64,000 nt of DNA, taken from positions 1,298,263 to 1,362,262 of the forward strand of contig BDGG01000001.1 in the NCBI GenBank assembly GCA_001949185.1. The letters are read 5' to 3'. Positions within the stretch are counted from its first letter, which is position 1. Each line of letters starts with the position of its first letter. Shown here piece after piece: positions 31,801 to 44,287 of this stretch. The DNA is from Ramazzottius varieornatus. Its lineage: Eukaryota > Tardigrada > Eutardigrada > Parachela > Ramazzottiidae. A model generated the notes under the pieces. It saw nothing but the letters and a program-made list of their open reading frames with translations, was not told the DNA's origin and did no database searches. Position numbers and translations under genes: made by a program.

Positions 31801-34149
31801 CGAAGGGATTTAGCCAATGCTCCAGTCTTATTTCACAAACTGAAACGACAGATAGGTAAGGAGAGTTTTCTCTATCGACTGGGATAGACCAGGCCGGCAG
31901 GAAAAAATCCTGGAAGACACAACAGGAAGCGGAAGTGACGTCAGAATCTGGGCGGAACATGGTAAAGATAGAGACCATCAAGGAACATAAGTTTTACAGA
32001 AATGATATCTCGTAAAAATGATGGAAGCACAATGGAGCCTTACACCAGGCACACTTCAACAGCAACGAGTGGCTACAGTCAACTCGGTCACAAGGACCAA
32101 CTAGTCCCTCCAAACAAAATTCCGCAGGATTTACGTACTTGTAAGACCTGTCAATATATCCAGACAAATGCCAGGCTTGTGCGATGAGATTTTCAAACCT
32201 ACGAGAAGTGAGCTGCTGATAGATCAGCGAATGCAGCTTGAGAATAACGTCCCGATGGTGAACCTGTACAGATTGATCGTCCAGAAATATCCAATCTGAC
32301 ACCTTTCGAAAGTATCCTTTGTACATCCGAAAACACAGCACATCTAGAGGCTGGATCTGGCCGGTGACTTTAGGAGGAATCGTGATCATCTCGTACTCCA
32401 GTTTCTCTGGCTTGACTTCCTCTACAGCTTCTTGATCGGCAAACGTCGGCCAGGATCTGCCAGGAACATGCAATGTCCGTCCATTTGTAGGAAGAAAACC
32501 TTTTCGCACCATTCGACGACAAGCTCCTTTGTCGTTTTGCCGGTTGATGCGGTAACGTGAAGGTTGCTTGCTCTAAGCATCGTTCTTTTCACGATCGGCC
32601 CGAAGACACCTCTATCTTCCTGCAGTGTAATGGAAAGAAGGGGAAGATACTTTCGAGCACCTGGTGAGACACACATCATCACAGTGTAACTGTGAGTCAT
32701 GGAATTCTCAGACCGAGTGAGAGCAAGAAAGTGCTTTGCGCCTACCAAATCCAAAGTCCGAGCTGGCCTCATCTCGTATTCGAATCCAGAATGATCAGCG
32801 TTCCAGAGGCAGTCCAGTCCATATGCTTGAATCCTTGATCTGACGAGAGCAACGCATTCGTCGGCACTCTTCTTTCTATCTGGTTCTTCCTGCAGATACT
32901 TTTCTGTCACGAACTTGGTAATCTTGCAGTCGCAGATACCGTAGTACCTAAACCGCAAATTTGTTCGTTGAGGAATATTGACAACAGAAGGTTCACTCAG
33001 GCGTCCCTATCACCAAATAAATTAGAACACGATATGGCACTTACCGCTTAAATCTGCTAACCCAATAAGACGACGCTACAAAACCAGGAAGGCCGATCTC
33101 GCGATTCGCGGTGACAGCCCATCGCCGGATGTCTATGTCCTCCACTACGTGAGGCTTCTGCTTGGTAAGAAAGAACTGTCTTCCAGTCTCCAGTCGTAAC
33201 GCCTTCAGCTTATCGATACGCGAACCACCGTCTTCTACCTGCCGCTCCCATTCATTGAGCTGACGCACACTGGTAACTTTCTTGAATAAGGCTTTTACAC
33301 TTGACAGACTACGTCGCTTCTTTATAATGGCATTACTCCAGAATCGTACAGCACGTTTCTTGTAATCGAGATCAGCTCCTTGGCTGGACGGCACTTTTGG
33401 ATCGGGAATTCAAGGCACAAACAGCTCATGCGAAGAAGGTTCAGTTGCGCTTGAGTCAGGTTGTCCAAGGCGATCGTTTGGGGTTGGCTCAAAATCAGCT
33501 TCGCGATGTCCAGTCAACAGTTTGTTTTCTGTGACAGACTTTTCGAACTCTGCGAACGTCGGCATACCGATCTGTAGCTCGTACTGAAGATCGTCCTCGA
33601 TGGCCAAGATCGGACTTCCAGCTTGGTTGATGTGAATATCCAGGAAGTCTGCGAGCGAATGATGGATTCGGATAGGCTTCAAGTGTATACCTTATCAACA
33701 AGCCTACCATACCTTTGATGAGTGCCTTGAGCAACTTGTCATGGTCACTTGGAGAGTCGTTGGGTTGAAAATCCTGTTCATAGTCCATCTTCAAAAGCTT
33801 TAGGATGTTCAAGGGGTTAATAGAATCCATGTCTGCGATAACTGGAGGAGAGAAAACGAGAAAAGAGAAAGAAGTTTGACACAGCAATTAAAACTGTAGT
33901 GATCAGCTGCTCTTCTACCCATATAGTGTAACAGACCAATCAAATAGCGAATCAACCAGCACACAATCAAATTACTTGACTGATGCCGATGTTCCGCCCA
34001 GATTTTGACGTCACTTCCGCTTCCTGTTGTGTCTTCCAGGATTTTTTTCTGCCGGCCTGGTCTATCCCAGTCGATAGAAAAAACTCTCCCCTACCTCTCT
34101 GTCGTTTCAGTTTGTGAAATAAGACTGGAGCATTGGCTAAATCCCCTCG
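31801..34149. mobile_element. Tigger/pogo-like DNA transposon with 160-base TIRs
   Basis: Terminal arms 31801-31960 and 33989-34149 are reverse complements with few mismatches. Both start near cga(a/g)gggatttagccaatg and end gggcggaacat. Between them lies one minus-strand transposase reading frame (31994-33830). The element is about 2.35 kb. TA target duplication could not be settled at the exact tips. Confidence 0.9.
31994..33830 (-). pseudogene. Broken DDE transposase (Tigger/pogo superfamily)
   Basis: The frame begins at 33830 (MDSINPLN) and has an intron 33712-33691. It runs through an acidic N-terminal region and a helix-turn-helix/CENP-B-like part (about 33394-33041, KKRAVRFWSNAI to GLPGFVASSYWVSRF). 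After an 80-base intron comes the DDE_1 catalytic part. Its NADHSGFEYE holds the first acidic residue. Then come SWPTFADQEA, and IPPKVTGQIQPLDV, the usual P-x-x-T-x-x-x-Q-P-L-D signature. It would cut and paste the surrounding element. It is inactive as read, with an in-frame TGA at 33410-33412 and a one-base frameshift near 32455, just before SWPTFAD. Both are breaks in otherwise well kept sequence, so decay is recent. Confidence 0.85.
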
Positions 34150-34440
34150 TGAGCTTTTTCAGAGCGTACAACCAAACTGGCTGAAAAATCAGTCACAAAG
34201 CTAAACGGTCCACCTGATTAACTACTCTGTCGCTCTGCTTTGATACAGCAGTGCGCGAGTGAATCGTGCAATTCTAACCGGGATCCCTTCATTTTGTTTA
34301 TACTCTAATCTCACGTATCGATGGTCTCACTGAGCAAGCAGCTTGGTGAAAGGGACCATGAACCACTAGTGCTTGTTCCTGACCAACATTTCTCCTCCCG
34401 CTTATTCCGACACAGCTCGCAGGAATGGCAGAAGCCATTT
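34150..34440. other. Short gap next to transposon
   Basis: Nothing recognised between the transposon end and the first receptor fragment. Confidence 0.5.
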
Positions 34441-35864
34441 CAGAGACCGTGCACCATGGGGCAGCATCTCCACGTTCAACCTCTTTACCAGGATGCTTGC
34501 CGTTGTGACCAACACGCTGCTCATCGTTCTGTAAGTCAGGGTTAAATCTGCCCGCAAACCTTCCAATGTTTACGTCATTAATCTCATTCTTGCTGTTATG
34601 GTCTACTTTTGCATTTTCTATCCTTTGCCTTTGTACAGCAAGAATCCCACCAGAACAAAAACACGGAGCTTCTGCATATTTTTCCGCTTCATCAACAGGG
34701 TGGTCGGAGGACTCATTATAAGCTCGCACTGCTTGATAGCACTCAACTGCTTCTGGGCTGTCTTCGCTCCCATATTTTATCGCAGTATCCATCGGGCGGA
34801 GTCACTAATTACGTAGACCAATACTAGTCTGTTTCGGCATTTGGTAGTACGTTGCATCCATCAACAAAGGTTTCAACAGCTATGGACACCGTGGACCTGC
34901 CGGCAAAAGCAACGTGAGTCCAGACCGACACTCGTAGTTTCGCCTACACAGAGTTATGTTGTGAGTTCCATGTTTTCAGTGCGGGCGAGACCAAAGAGCC
35001 GTTCCAGCTTGGTTGATCGCCAGCCTGGTCCAGGTGTACGCTCTACCCATACGAGGGAAAGGTTGTAAAGTTAGCCGTCCAAGTTCGCCTGTTCTCTCCT
35101 ACTTACTCCCAAACATTTATGGATATATCGATCGGTAAAATAACGGGCAAATGATCTTAGGTACAGTCAACGTGAAGATTCGAAAAATTCCAAGAGATCC
35201 GCAATTAAAAAAACGTTGAATCCCATGTTAAAAAGCGAAGACTGACAATCAAATCGTCAATCAAGCGCTAGACGCTACAACCGTGGCTAACATCACAAAC
35301 CCGGTATGGGGCGGCTAAGTTTACGACCTTTACCTCGTACTGTTTTAATTCGCCTGTCGTTGTATCCCTGCGTGTGTAGCAAATTCTTCGGAGGTAGCAG
35401 TCGAAAGGTAGCGGCTGTTAACCCGCCACCGACCGTTCCGACAGCTGGGAGCAATGAACAGGCGGTAGCACCACGATTGTCACTTCCTCATCCTCGTGTA
35501 AGCCACGTGGTGGCGCCACCTGTTGACAACCCCGAGGTCCGCAAGAATGTTTTTGTAGCCGAACCGGCTCTATTGGGGCCCAAAATTCGTTGGCGCTTTC
35601 GACGTGGCACAGTTTCCAACGGGAACGGCTCAAACCTCCTCACGTTGAGCTTGTTAACCTATTAATGCGACGATCTCTTTCCTCGTACCTCCGATGGCTC
35701 TGTTCTTCACACTGTCGCTGTTTGGTATTTATCTATACGGGATTGTCCCCTTCGAGCTGGTCATATTTTGCCTGTCCGGGATAATCAACTCACTGTTATT
35801 CCTGTTCACTGTGCGAACTCTTCGCAAAGCGCGCGCTATGGGCACTGCTTGTAGAAAGGCTTGA
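34441..35864 (+). pseudogene. Decayed rhodopsin-type GPCR, copy A
   Basis: The plus frame at 34441-34800 shows TM1 (RMLAVVTNTLLIVL), an intracellular loop and TM2 with RKPSNVYVINLILAV, then TM3 (GGLIISSHCLIALNCFWAVF). A TAA at 34533-34535 interrupts TM1-loop1, and the otherwise expected Arg after A-L-N in TM3 is Cys. At 35661-35864 another frame gives TM6-TM7 (ALFFTLSLFGIYLYGI, then CLSGIINSLLFLFTVRTL). TM4-TM5 are not found, and the part between is Pro-rich. The pieces are collinear with copy B, so I treat them as one gene. The TAA overlaps a perfect gtaagt donor word, but no acceptor follows that would skip it. The ligand cannot be inferred. Confidence 0.65.
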
Positions 35865-36004
35865 GTTTTCAGGGAAATTTCGGTGGTCGGAGGATCGAGC
35901 TTTCTCGACTGGAGCGGTTTTCGCACTTTTTATGAGCAGTTGCACATATTCAATTTCATAAACGCAATGCTACCGAGAACCCCACTTGGTTAGCTGTCTG
36001 ATTT

Positions 36005-36559
36005 ATGCTTGTCTACAACCTGCCAATACTCTTCTGCTTGTTTTCCTACCTTTACGTATGTTGGAAGATTTACTGCACACGAAAAGTGGCGGTGGATATT
36101 TCACCGCGCACCGTCACAACGACTCAATGTGAACACCGCTACCACTTCGACATGAATACCCCTGCGTCAACACTCAACACTATCATTTCCGCCAGCTGAT
36201 GATGCTCACTTAAGGGTACATCTGGGGGACCAAGCGGTTCGCCGGGAGGAAACAGCGACTCCGACTAGATCCAGACGGAAATCCGAGTTGCTAGTCCGCG
36301 GCGGGAAAATTAAACATCGGAATCGCGCCAACTTCCCGACACTGATGTTGCTTACCATCACCATCGCTCTATCGCTATTTCCGATGGGCTTGTTCGTGAC
36401 CTTTTCCTTGTTCGGCGTCTACCTGTATGGGATCATCTACCTCGAAAATGTCATGCTTTCCTGTCCGGCATAATCGACTTACTGCTGTTCCTTTTCACTG
36501 TGCGAAGTTTTTGTAACGCGCTCCTTACATGTGTAAAGTGCGAAACGACTAGAGCTTTG
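36005..36559 (+). pseudogene. Decayed rhodopsin-type GPCR, copy B (C-terminal half)
   Basis: TM5 (NLPILFCLFSYLYVCWKIYC) at 36005-36090 is followed by a third loop. TM6 (LLTITIALSLFPMGLFVTFSLFG) lies near 36340-36430, then VYLYGIIY. A one-base frameshift near 36455 separates this from TM7 (IIDLLLFLFTVRSF) and the tail, which ends at a gtaaga donor at 36560. TM6-TM7 closely resemble copy A (SLFG-YLYGI, SGII, LLFLFTVR). No N-terminal half is visible. It is probably a partial tandem duplicate. Confidence 0.65.
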
Positions 36560-39530
36560 GTAAGAAAAAAGACTAGCCATTGTATTGATACGTCTCGATT
36601 TTTTACTGAAACAGCATTACACGAACGGGACCCTGCTGACTCTTTCCCCCGACTGCGACATCCATTATTTTATTTCAGTTACTGTACTTCTGCGCTGTGT
36701 ATTGTTACAAAATTTCGGCATTCTTGGTTGAATTACAGGCAATAATTTTAATGGAGTAGCATACACTGTAACAAAATATCTTTGCTGCGAGAGTACTGTG
36801 ATCGAACCGATAGATTTGCTGTTCTATTACTTCTTCGGAAAAGCCTACCGTGTTCGGAATTCTCAAAATTTGGTTCAAATATCGGTTCGTAATTAACGGT
36901 CAATGTTCAGCCAAGACTTGGTTCAGCAGAGTGGAGTATATACCAGAAAACATTTCCAGCGTCACGCTATTAAGGCAGCAGGTACAACAACACTATACGC
37001 GCACTATCGATACAAGAGTTAGAGCGATGGAAGCTTGGACAGCCAGTTGGCGCTTGCGGTGGCGCCACCAGCTCCCCCGAAACAGGTGATTGTGTTGCTG
37101 CATCAGCACAGCTCAGATCTCAAACTCTACCGTAACGTTGTGCTGCCTTTTTGTGTCTTCAGACTTTCGGCTTACAGGGATTGGAAGCATGTGGGTTCTG
37201 TGTACACAACATGCTTGTAGGGGTCATTTAGGGCATGAGAAAGAGGCGATTGCTGAGAACGGACCCGCTTGTGCCTCCTGTTTCCGATGTATCTACGGCT
37301 GGCGATGGCCAATGGTCAATAGGATAGCTGATAAGAGGAGACCGCTGGACGGTAAGATGATACTACACCATAAATCATTTCCCTTAGCGATGGCGACGAT
37401 CAGCAGGCCCTCTAAAAGCGGCATGACATTACTAAGACCAGAATCTCGAAAAGGAGGAATTTGTTCGCCCAGATGGACAACGGATATCTCGCTAGCTAGA
37501 CATATCAAGCATATGTCAAGCAGACACTCGATCTTCATTGTTAGAATTTGGGCACTTTGAGCTTCCGTGCAACCGAAGATGGCTTCGTGATAAGCATATG
37601 ACGAAAATCTGCAGAAGCTTAATTTTCTCCTAATCATTAGAGTGAACTACTGTAGTGCTACCAAATTATCGCGCACTGAACCACGTGATGAGTCATCGCT
37701 GCCCCGGGGTGATCAGATGTTATCAGTTTAGCCTCGCAGGCTCTCACCCGGGCATCATTTACTGTTCACGTGGTTGAGTGCGCGATAATTTGGTAGCATT
37801 ACAGTAATTGGAGCAGAATACTTGTCAAGTCTTTAAGTTTTGATGAGTTTTACCAGCCTCTGGTTTGACTGGTCGGACTGTAAAGTTTCATCATACTTCC
37901 TTGATCATTATATTTCAACCGATGCTGTGATGATTGTTTCAAGGCGAGAGACTATTAAGCGTTGCTGTGAAGTATGTGAAGAGCTTAGCCGATTTTACAA
38001 AGAGCCTCCTGGAAAGTGGTCCACGGCTACACGAGGAGCGAGAGCATCTGATTCAACATCATGAGCGGCCTCAGTGATAACATCGCAATACAAAAGCCGG
38101 CTTTATTTGTTGATGTGCTTTTTCCTGTGGGCAAACATCGAGTGTTGGGGCGGACAGCTCTATACTTTAAAGTTAACGCTTCAAAGGCTGTTAAAATGCA
38201 TGCGGTGTGTAGTTGAAGTACGAGGTTATTAATGATGCCGTGGTACACTTTGAGTTTGTCGATGATCCAGAATAGCCTCACAACCTATGCCGTTACAAAT
38301 CTACCATGAGCCATGGCTATAGTCTGAATCAAAGTGGGTCAAGCCGGTAGTCGCCAGCTTACACAGCTGCCAACTGGGCATAAGGCTTCCTCTACGGGTC
38401 GATTTACGGCTCGATGCCGAAAGCCGAATCGATAAGATAGCTCAGCAGTTGGCGGCGCACAGCCGACACCCAGCTGCAGTCAGTCTGCGGCTGATGAAGT
38501 AACAAAAAAACCCTCACAGAGTTCAATGCTTTGTCCTGTTAGCAATCCTGCATCTTTCCCAGCAACACGCCAGAATTTTAAAACTGTCAAATTAAGAAAT
38601 TGTGGAATCTACAGATGACTAGAAGCGACGACGTATATTGGAGAGAAAAGCAAACACACTGACAGGGGGCAAGCGAAGATATGTTCGAAGATAGGTTATC
38701 TAGAAGGTCCGGAATCTAGATTGATTCCGGAGCCCGAAGTACTGGTTAGCTTTGAGATGAAAACAAGCGGCTCGAATTATAAAGACCGGTGGTGCCCGAG
38801 TGGGCGGTCGTAGAGCCTCAAATTATTCAGACACAGGCCATTGGATCGATTTTCCAGACTGTTATGAGAGCCAGGCTGTGTCTGCGCAGCGGCCAAGGCA
38901 ATCGGCGTAAGCGAAGCTGCCTGTCCTGTCTCGCTGCTTTCGTTTTGGCTACGCTGATTCACGATTCATGAATCATGAATGCGTCTCATTCTGCTCATTG
39001 AGATCAGCCCGGCAGCAGCTTCACTTGCACTTTTCTGGCTTTATTCATTCTGACTCTCCTGCTGGACTGACCACGGCTTTGTTCCCGTCCCACATCTCTT
39101 CTATTCGCGTCTGGACCACACGGGATATGTCCAGCATCTTTGTGTGGGAGTAAGCTATTATTGCTCAACGCGGCGCTATTTCATCAGCATCTGTTTCGCT
39201 TGATTGTGTGAAACGCTACTGGTAGGTCATGGTTAAAATTGAACCTCGGTTTTGATTTGATTGTTTGTAAACGTTCAGCGTTAAGAGACAAATGCAGTCT
39301 CGTACCTTCCTGATGCAATCTGCTAAAACTTGGTGCAGTTCTTTTGAAACTCGTAGTTGAGTTTTTCGTGGTAGCGTGTTGATTCATTGATCGGTTTGAT
39401 TCGTCTTGGCGCAAAATATTGCAGCACGCGTTTTGTTTTCGTCGTTTCAGGTGAGCTTGCCGGACAAGTGTGGGATGCTAGACAGTCCTAACATACTTCA
39501 AACTCTTCTGGATTATAAATAGGACTAAGA
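36560..39530. other. Intergenic stretch with MITE A copy 2
   Basis: No supported gene. A minus-strand open frame at 37293-37637 is hydrophobic but has no family features. The MITE at 37648-37806 lies here. The last kilobase probably contains the promoter and 5' leader of mex-3. Confidence 0.5.
37648..37806. mobile_element. MITE family A, copy 2
   Basis: Ends ctgtagtgctaccaaattat and ataatttggtagcattacag are inverted copies flanked by TA; 159 bases. The inner sequence gcgcactgaaccacgtgatg is shared, inverted, with copy 1 at 816-955. The terminal arms are better kept than in copy 1. Confidence 0.85.
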
Positions 39531-42500
39531 ATGCCCAGTTCCAGCCTGGTTGCTCCAGCGTATTCTGGCCTCGACGCTGCCATGGCTTCGTTGTCCAACG
39601 GACCACTCGGTTAGTGAGACTGAAACTTGACTGGCTACCTTTTGCTTCAGCTGGCTTTGCTCGGCTCTTACTCGCTCTGCTGCACTTTATCTTGCCACCA
39701 CCACAGAGTTCAAGTTCAATAATACCAGTGTGATGGTCGGGGCTTTTCCTCGAAAATTTCATACTGGTTTTGCCACATTTCCTTCCGAGGCGTGTCGCAA
39801 TAAAGACACTATCTTGCAGCTGACAATACTGAATCAGCAGCATCACCAATGACTCTTGTCGCTGATCTCATCAATCTCCCTTCTTTTACAGTCACCGCTT
39901 TCCATTAACGATCCATTGAGAAATTAGAAAAGTTACGATAAGAGCAGTGGAAGCAGTCGAGAAAAATCGTTTGTTTTTCTTCCAAAACATGAAATCATTG
40001 AAATCCACAGATGCAGGTTAATTTCGATGGAGCAATCGTGACAAATAAAATTTGTATTACCACGTGATACTCTACTGTTCTCGCAGTGTGAGCTGACACG
40101 TGGGTGTCCTGTTGTTTGGTTTCGGGATACCTGTTTCCTTCGCAGTGCCTACCAAAATGCGTGCCGGTCTATGGTGAGCCATGAGGTGGTGTCTCGACCA
40201 CCTGCAGTGGAATTTCACTTTTGCAGCTGTTGTTGGTTAATAAAATGCCTCATCGATCGATCGCAATCAGTAATCCGTGACTGATCAGCATGTTTTGTTT
40301 CCCTTTCTGCAGAATGCGATCAAAGAGCGGCCTTGCAGCTGGCGTTGCAGTTGAGCAGCTTCCACCTTCAACCGACCGAAGGACTTCCGTCCATGTACAT
40401 GTACAACAATGCCCTGCGCTACGCTGGGGGACCCCCATCGCCCAACACCATCACGGCAGCCGCAGCCGCCGCTGCTCTCTCCCTCAAAAGAACCCAGAAT
40501 ACGACGGAATGTGTGGCAGTCCCCACTTCAGAACATGTGGCCGAAATCGTGGGGAAACAAGGTGGGTAACCGTCTGCTTTAAAAGCCTCTTGTGATCTGA
40601 ATGTGCTGTCAAGGCCGTGCCGCAGCCATGATCTAACGGTGTCTGACACGAACCGGTCGGTTACGAGGGGTTTCGGTCCCGGGCGGTTCCCAAGTGGGGC
40701 CTAATGATTTTCAATGATTTCCCAAAACAATTAGGGTTCGTGAATCAGTCGATAAGATTAGCTTGGAATAAGGTCAATTTTGGTTTCGAGTCTACGTTTC
40801 CGTGGGGATTTCAAAGCGTGTCATTTCTCTAAGTGCTATCGAGCTGTCTGAGCGGTGCTCTGTTTGCAGTGAGGAGTTTACTTTGTGTGGAAGATAATTT
40901 ACGAGGTGTATCAAAGGTGGAAGTTTGAGTGTAGGCAAGACTAACTAAGAATCTAGTTGGTCTTGGTGTAGGAAAGCAGGACAGTCCATTCCACCGAAAT
41001 CGGTAATAGCTCGCTGGCGGTCAGACGACAACCGTGCTTTCCATAATCGCCGAACAAAGACTGGGGATAAGATAAAAGTATGCTCAAACAAAGGCTTTCC
41101 TGTGTCAAGTCTCCGGCACGGCTCAAAGCTCTCGCAATAGAAGGGAAGTTGGGGGAGCAGGAGGGCAAGTTGAACGCTTTCTCTTCCAGGCCAAAGTTGT
41201 CAATTCTGAGCTCAGAGCTTGAAACAAAAGAGATTAGAAATGCCACCCCATTTCATTCCCCTTCGTTAGCTCATCGAATGGGTTCGTTTACAGATCGGAA
41301 CAGCGGTGGGTAATTATGAAAGATAGAGGAAGAGAGACTCTTTGTCTAGTCCGAAGCAGCGAAACTCAACTTACCGGACCTGATTTCCGTTTTGGAGCTT
41401 GTCTTCTTTTCTTTGCGCACTTAATTCTGTTTCAACTTCGCATATGTTTCTGGAATTCTAAAGATGGGTACTTATCACAGCAAAATCACCAGACCACCTG
41501 CAAAAGCAAGAAAGTCGAGTGTGAAGGAAGTTAAGGCAGACGGAAGTAACGAGAAGTTGAACGTTGGTTAGTTGAGCAATGAAATGAAGGCCTAGTCAAC
41601 CATCAATTCGCGATGAAGTCACTGTGCTGCAACGTATTTCTAGGTACGGTGAATCCGAGACTTGTCAAGCTGGGTTTCTTACGACTCGTAAGTGGACCTT
41701 GGTCAGATCGAAGGCATCGAACTTGAGCACTCCTTTGAGAAAGTATTTTACAGAACCTGAAAGGATGTTTTGAGTGCAGGAAAGACGTGCTCGAATGGGC
41801 TGCTTATGTTTGTACAGTGGTCGACGAGTGTGAAGTTTCACCGCTGAAAATTTATGATATCTCGAGTCGGTCACTTTGTAGAGATCTCGAGGGGATTAAA
41901 TGCTTGCTGAAGCCGGATATCACGGGGAGGCTGGAGATGGAGCGAGATGTCTCCGCGTCTTGTTTTCGTGGCTTCAAAAAGCCGAAGCATGACAGACGCT
42001 CGAAGGCGACGAGTGGTACGAAGCTTGGGTTGCCTTGATCTGGGTCAATCAATATTTAACGACATAAAGTAGCAATCACCCACAGAAAGTTTCAAAGCCA
42101 GCCGAGAGTTAACTGAAGAGGAAGCAGCGACGTTGAATCGTCGTGGCGGAAATGGAAAAGTCAGACGGAGAAATCGATGAAACTGATCAACCGTTAAAAG
42201 TTCGAGTCTGGTGACATGCTAGCGTTTGAATGACACCACGTGGAAACTTTTCATCAGCGGGAGTAAGAATTTTCTTGGGCAAACCAACACGACAAGATCG
42301 TTTGCTCAGATGGCGCACGTTTCAGCACTATTCGACGATAGGGTACGCCATTTAGAAAAGCGATCTTCCCGAGCTCAAAGTGGCGCACATTTCCAGTGTT
42401 GATGGCTGAAATCGTGTTCCAATTGGGCGAACAGTGTTGTGGAGGTCGTTTACCGAGCACCCAACTGATTTTTCGGCCTTGTTCTTGCAGGCTGTAAGAT

Positions 42501-44287
42501 CAAAGCGCTAAGGACAAAGACCAATACGTACATCAAGACGCCAGTCCGGAATGAAGAGCCTGTCTTCGTGATTACGGGAAGAAGAGAGGATGTGGAGATC
42601 GCCAAGGCGGAAATCGTCCAAGCTGCCGACCACTTTACACAGATTCGCGCGCAGCGACGCCTTCATCCACCTCCGCACGTCCCTGGACAGGTATGAACGG
42701 ATCAAAACCCTCGCAAACGTTTTCATTAGAACCGACAGATTTTCTGAAATGAAGAGTAATTTTCGATTGGGATTTTGAAAGTGGAACACTGAATTTTACG
42801 GAATGTCGATTCTGCAGGTGACGGTCACGATGCAAGTTCCGCTTCGACTAGTCGGCCTTATCGTTGGACCCAAAGGGCAGACCATCAAGAAGATCCAACA
42901 AGACACTGCCACGTACGTCATTACACCCGGAAGAGACAAAGACCCCATCTTCGAGATCACGGGCTGCCACGAAGGCGTCGAGCGCGCCAAAGAGCTGATC
43001 GAAGATCACGTTCTGGCTCGAACAGGTACTGTCCTCGATCTCCACCCTGTTCTTTAACGACCTTCTGAGCTCATGTTTGTAATTCTGTAGGCAACACACT
43101 GGAAGAGCTTCTGATTCAACAGAACGACCCTACGCGACAACGTTCCTCTTCGCTCGATGACCGAATTTGGAAGGACAGTATGGACATGTGGAAGGACGCA
43201 GACCGGCTATTCGGCGGCAGTCCGGATAACCTCAGCGGTGGATCACGAAAAGAATCTGACTGTAGGAATTTGAGTTATCTTTATCGAAATGATTTTTCAA
43301 ATTGGAATGGTTTCGGAATAAAAAGTCTTTGAAAAAGTTGTCAGATTATGAAATAAGCTCTTATTGTAGTTGGGAATTTTGACATTGGCTGCTGGAACGT
43401 GGCGCCCGAGTCGCCGACGCACGATTCGACCGGAAGCAACGTTGTCGGAGGAGGCAGTCAGTTCTTCTCACCGACCAAGCCTCAACGAAGTCTCAGCCTG
43501 GCCAATCCAATCGACATTGGCCACTTCGACTACATGAACAACGACCATCGACGAGCGACTCGACTCAACAGCGATCCCATCCCGGCCTTCGGGAGTATCG
43601 GAGCTTCCATCTGGAACGTCGGAAGCATCCAGAATGGCGGTGGAGGAAGTCTGCAGAACGGGCCGAGTTGGATGAAGAACGGAAGCGAGAATGGCTTCAA
43701 TGGCGGATCCAACTTTGGCTTTGGGAACGTGTTCAACAAGACCTCTCTCACTTCCAACGGTATGCTCTAAATTCCTCCGTTTCCCTACTTTCAACTTAGG
43801 ATCGATGTATCCAGTAATAGCTGAAGAATTCTCGCAAAAAAATCCTATGTGGCGCAGGTTTCCGGTGTTCTTGGCTAGACGTACACACCACTTGGAAACC
43901 TCGACAAGACTGTTGTTCGAGTGTGGTTAGCTGAGAGAGTGCGCCACTCGAAATATCGGTCTTGCACAAGTCTGTTAACGCAGTTTGCTCATGTCTGAAA
44001 CACTCATGCAACGTTGAAAATCAAATCTAAGTCAGAATCAGTATCTAAGTTAGTTACTGATTCTCCTGGCTGTTTCCACAGGTGATTCAGACTCGTCTTC
44101 GCCAGCAGAGTCGGTGGTCAGCCAGAAAATGAAGCGTGATTGCATGGTGTGCCAAGATCAAGAAATCGTGGCAGCGTTGGTTCCTTGTGGACACAACGCC
44201 TTCTGCATGGGTTGTGCACGTGGTCAACAACGCTGCCCGCTGTGCTACGAAGCGGTACAGACTGCCGTCCGGATCCAGATGGAGTGA
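39531..44287 (+). CDS. mex-3: MEX-3 family RNA-binding protein with two KH domains and a RING finger
   Basis: Seven exons (39531-39609, 40313-40561, 42491-42690, 42818-43025, 43091-43261, 43370-43759, 44082-44287) give 500 residues with all phases consistent. An N-terminal [10 protein letters not shown] helix and a poly-Ala run come first. KH1 (about 92-157) carries [20 protein letters not shown], with GKQG in the G-x-x-G loop. KH2 (about 177-243) carries [14 protein letters not shown]. The middle is Ser/Gly/Asn-rich. A C-terminal RING (C453, C456, then CGHNAFC and CPLC) ends 11 residues before the stop. MEX-3 binds mRNA 3' ends and represses translation in early embryos and germ line. The RING suggests ubiquitin ligase activity, as in vertebrate MEX3 proteins. 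Nematode MEX-3 is described without it, so this copy has the ancestral layout. Introns 1 and 2 are long for this window (0.7 and 1.9 kb). Exon 1 is short but has a fitting phase and donor. Confidence 0.95.

Noticed and set aside
37293-37637. 114-codon hydrophobic minus-strand frame
   Set aside because: It lacks splice partners and motifs; hydrophobic runs alone are not enough.
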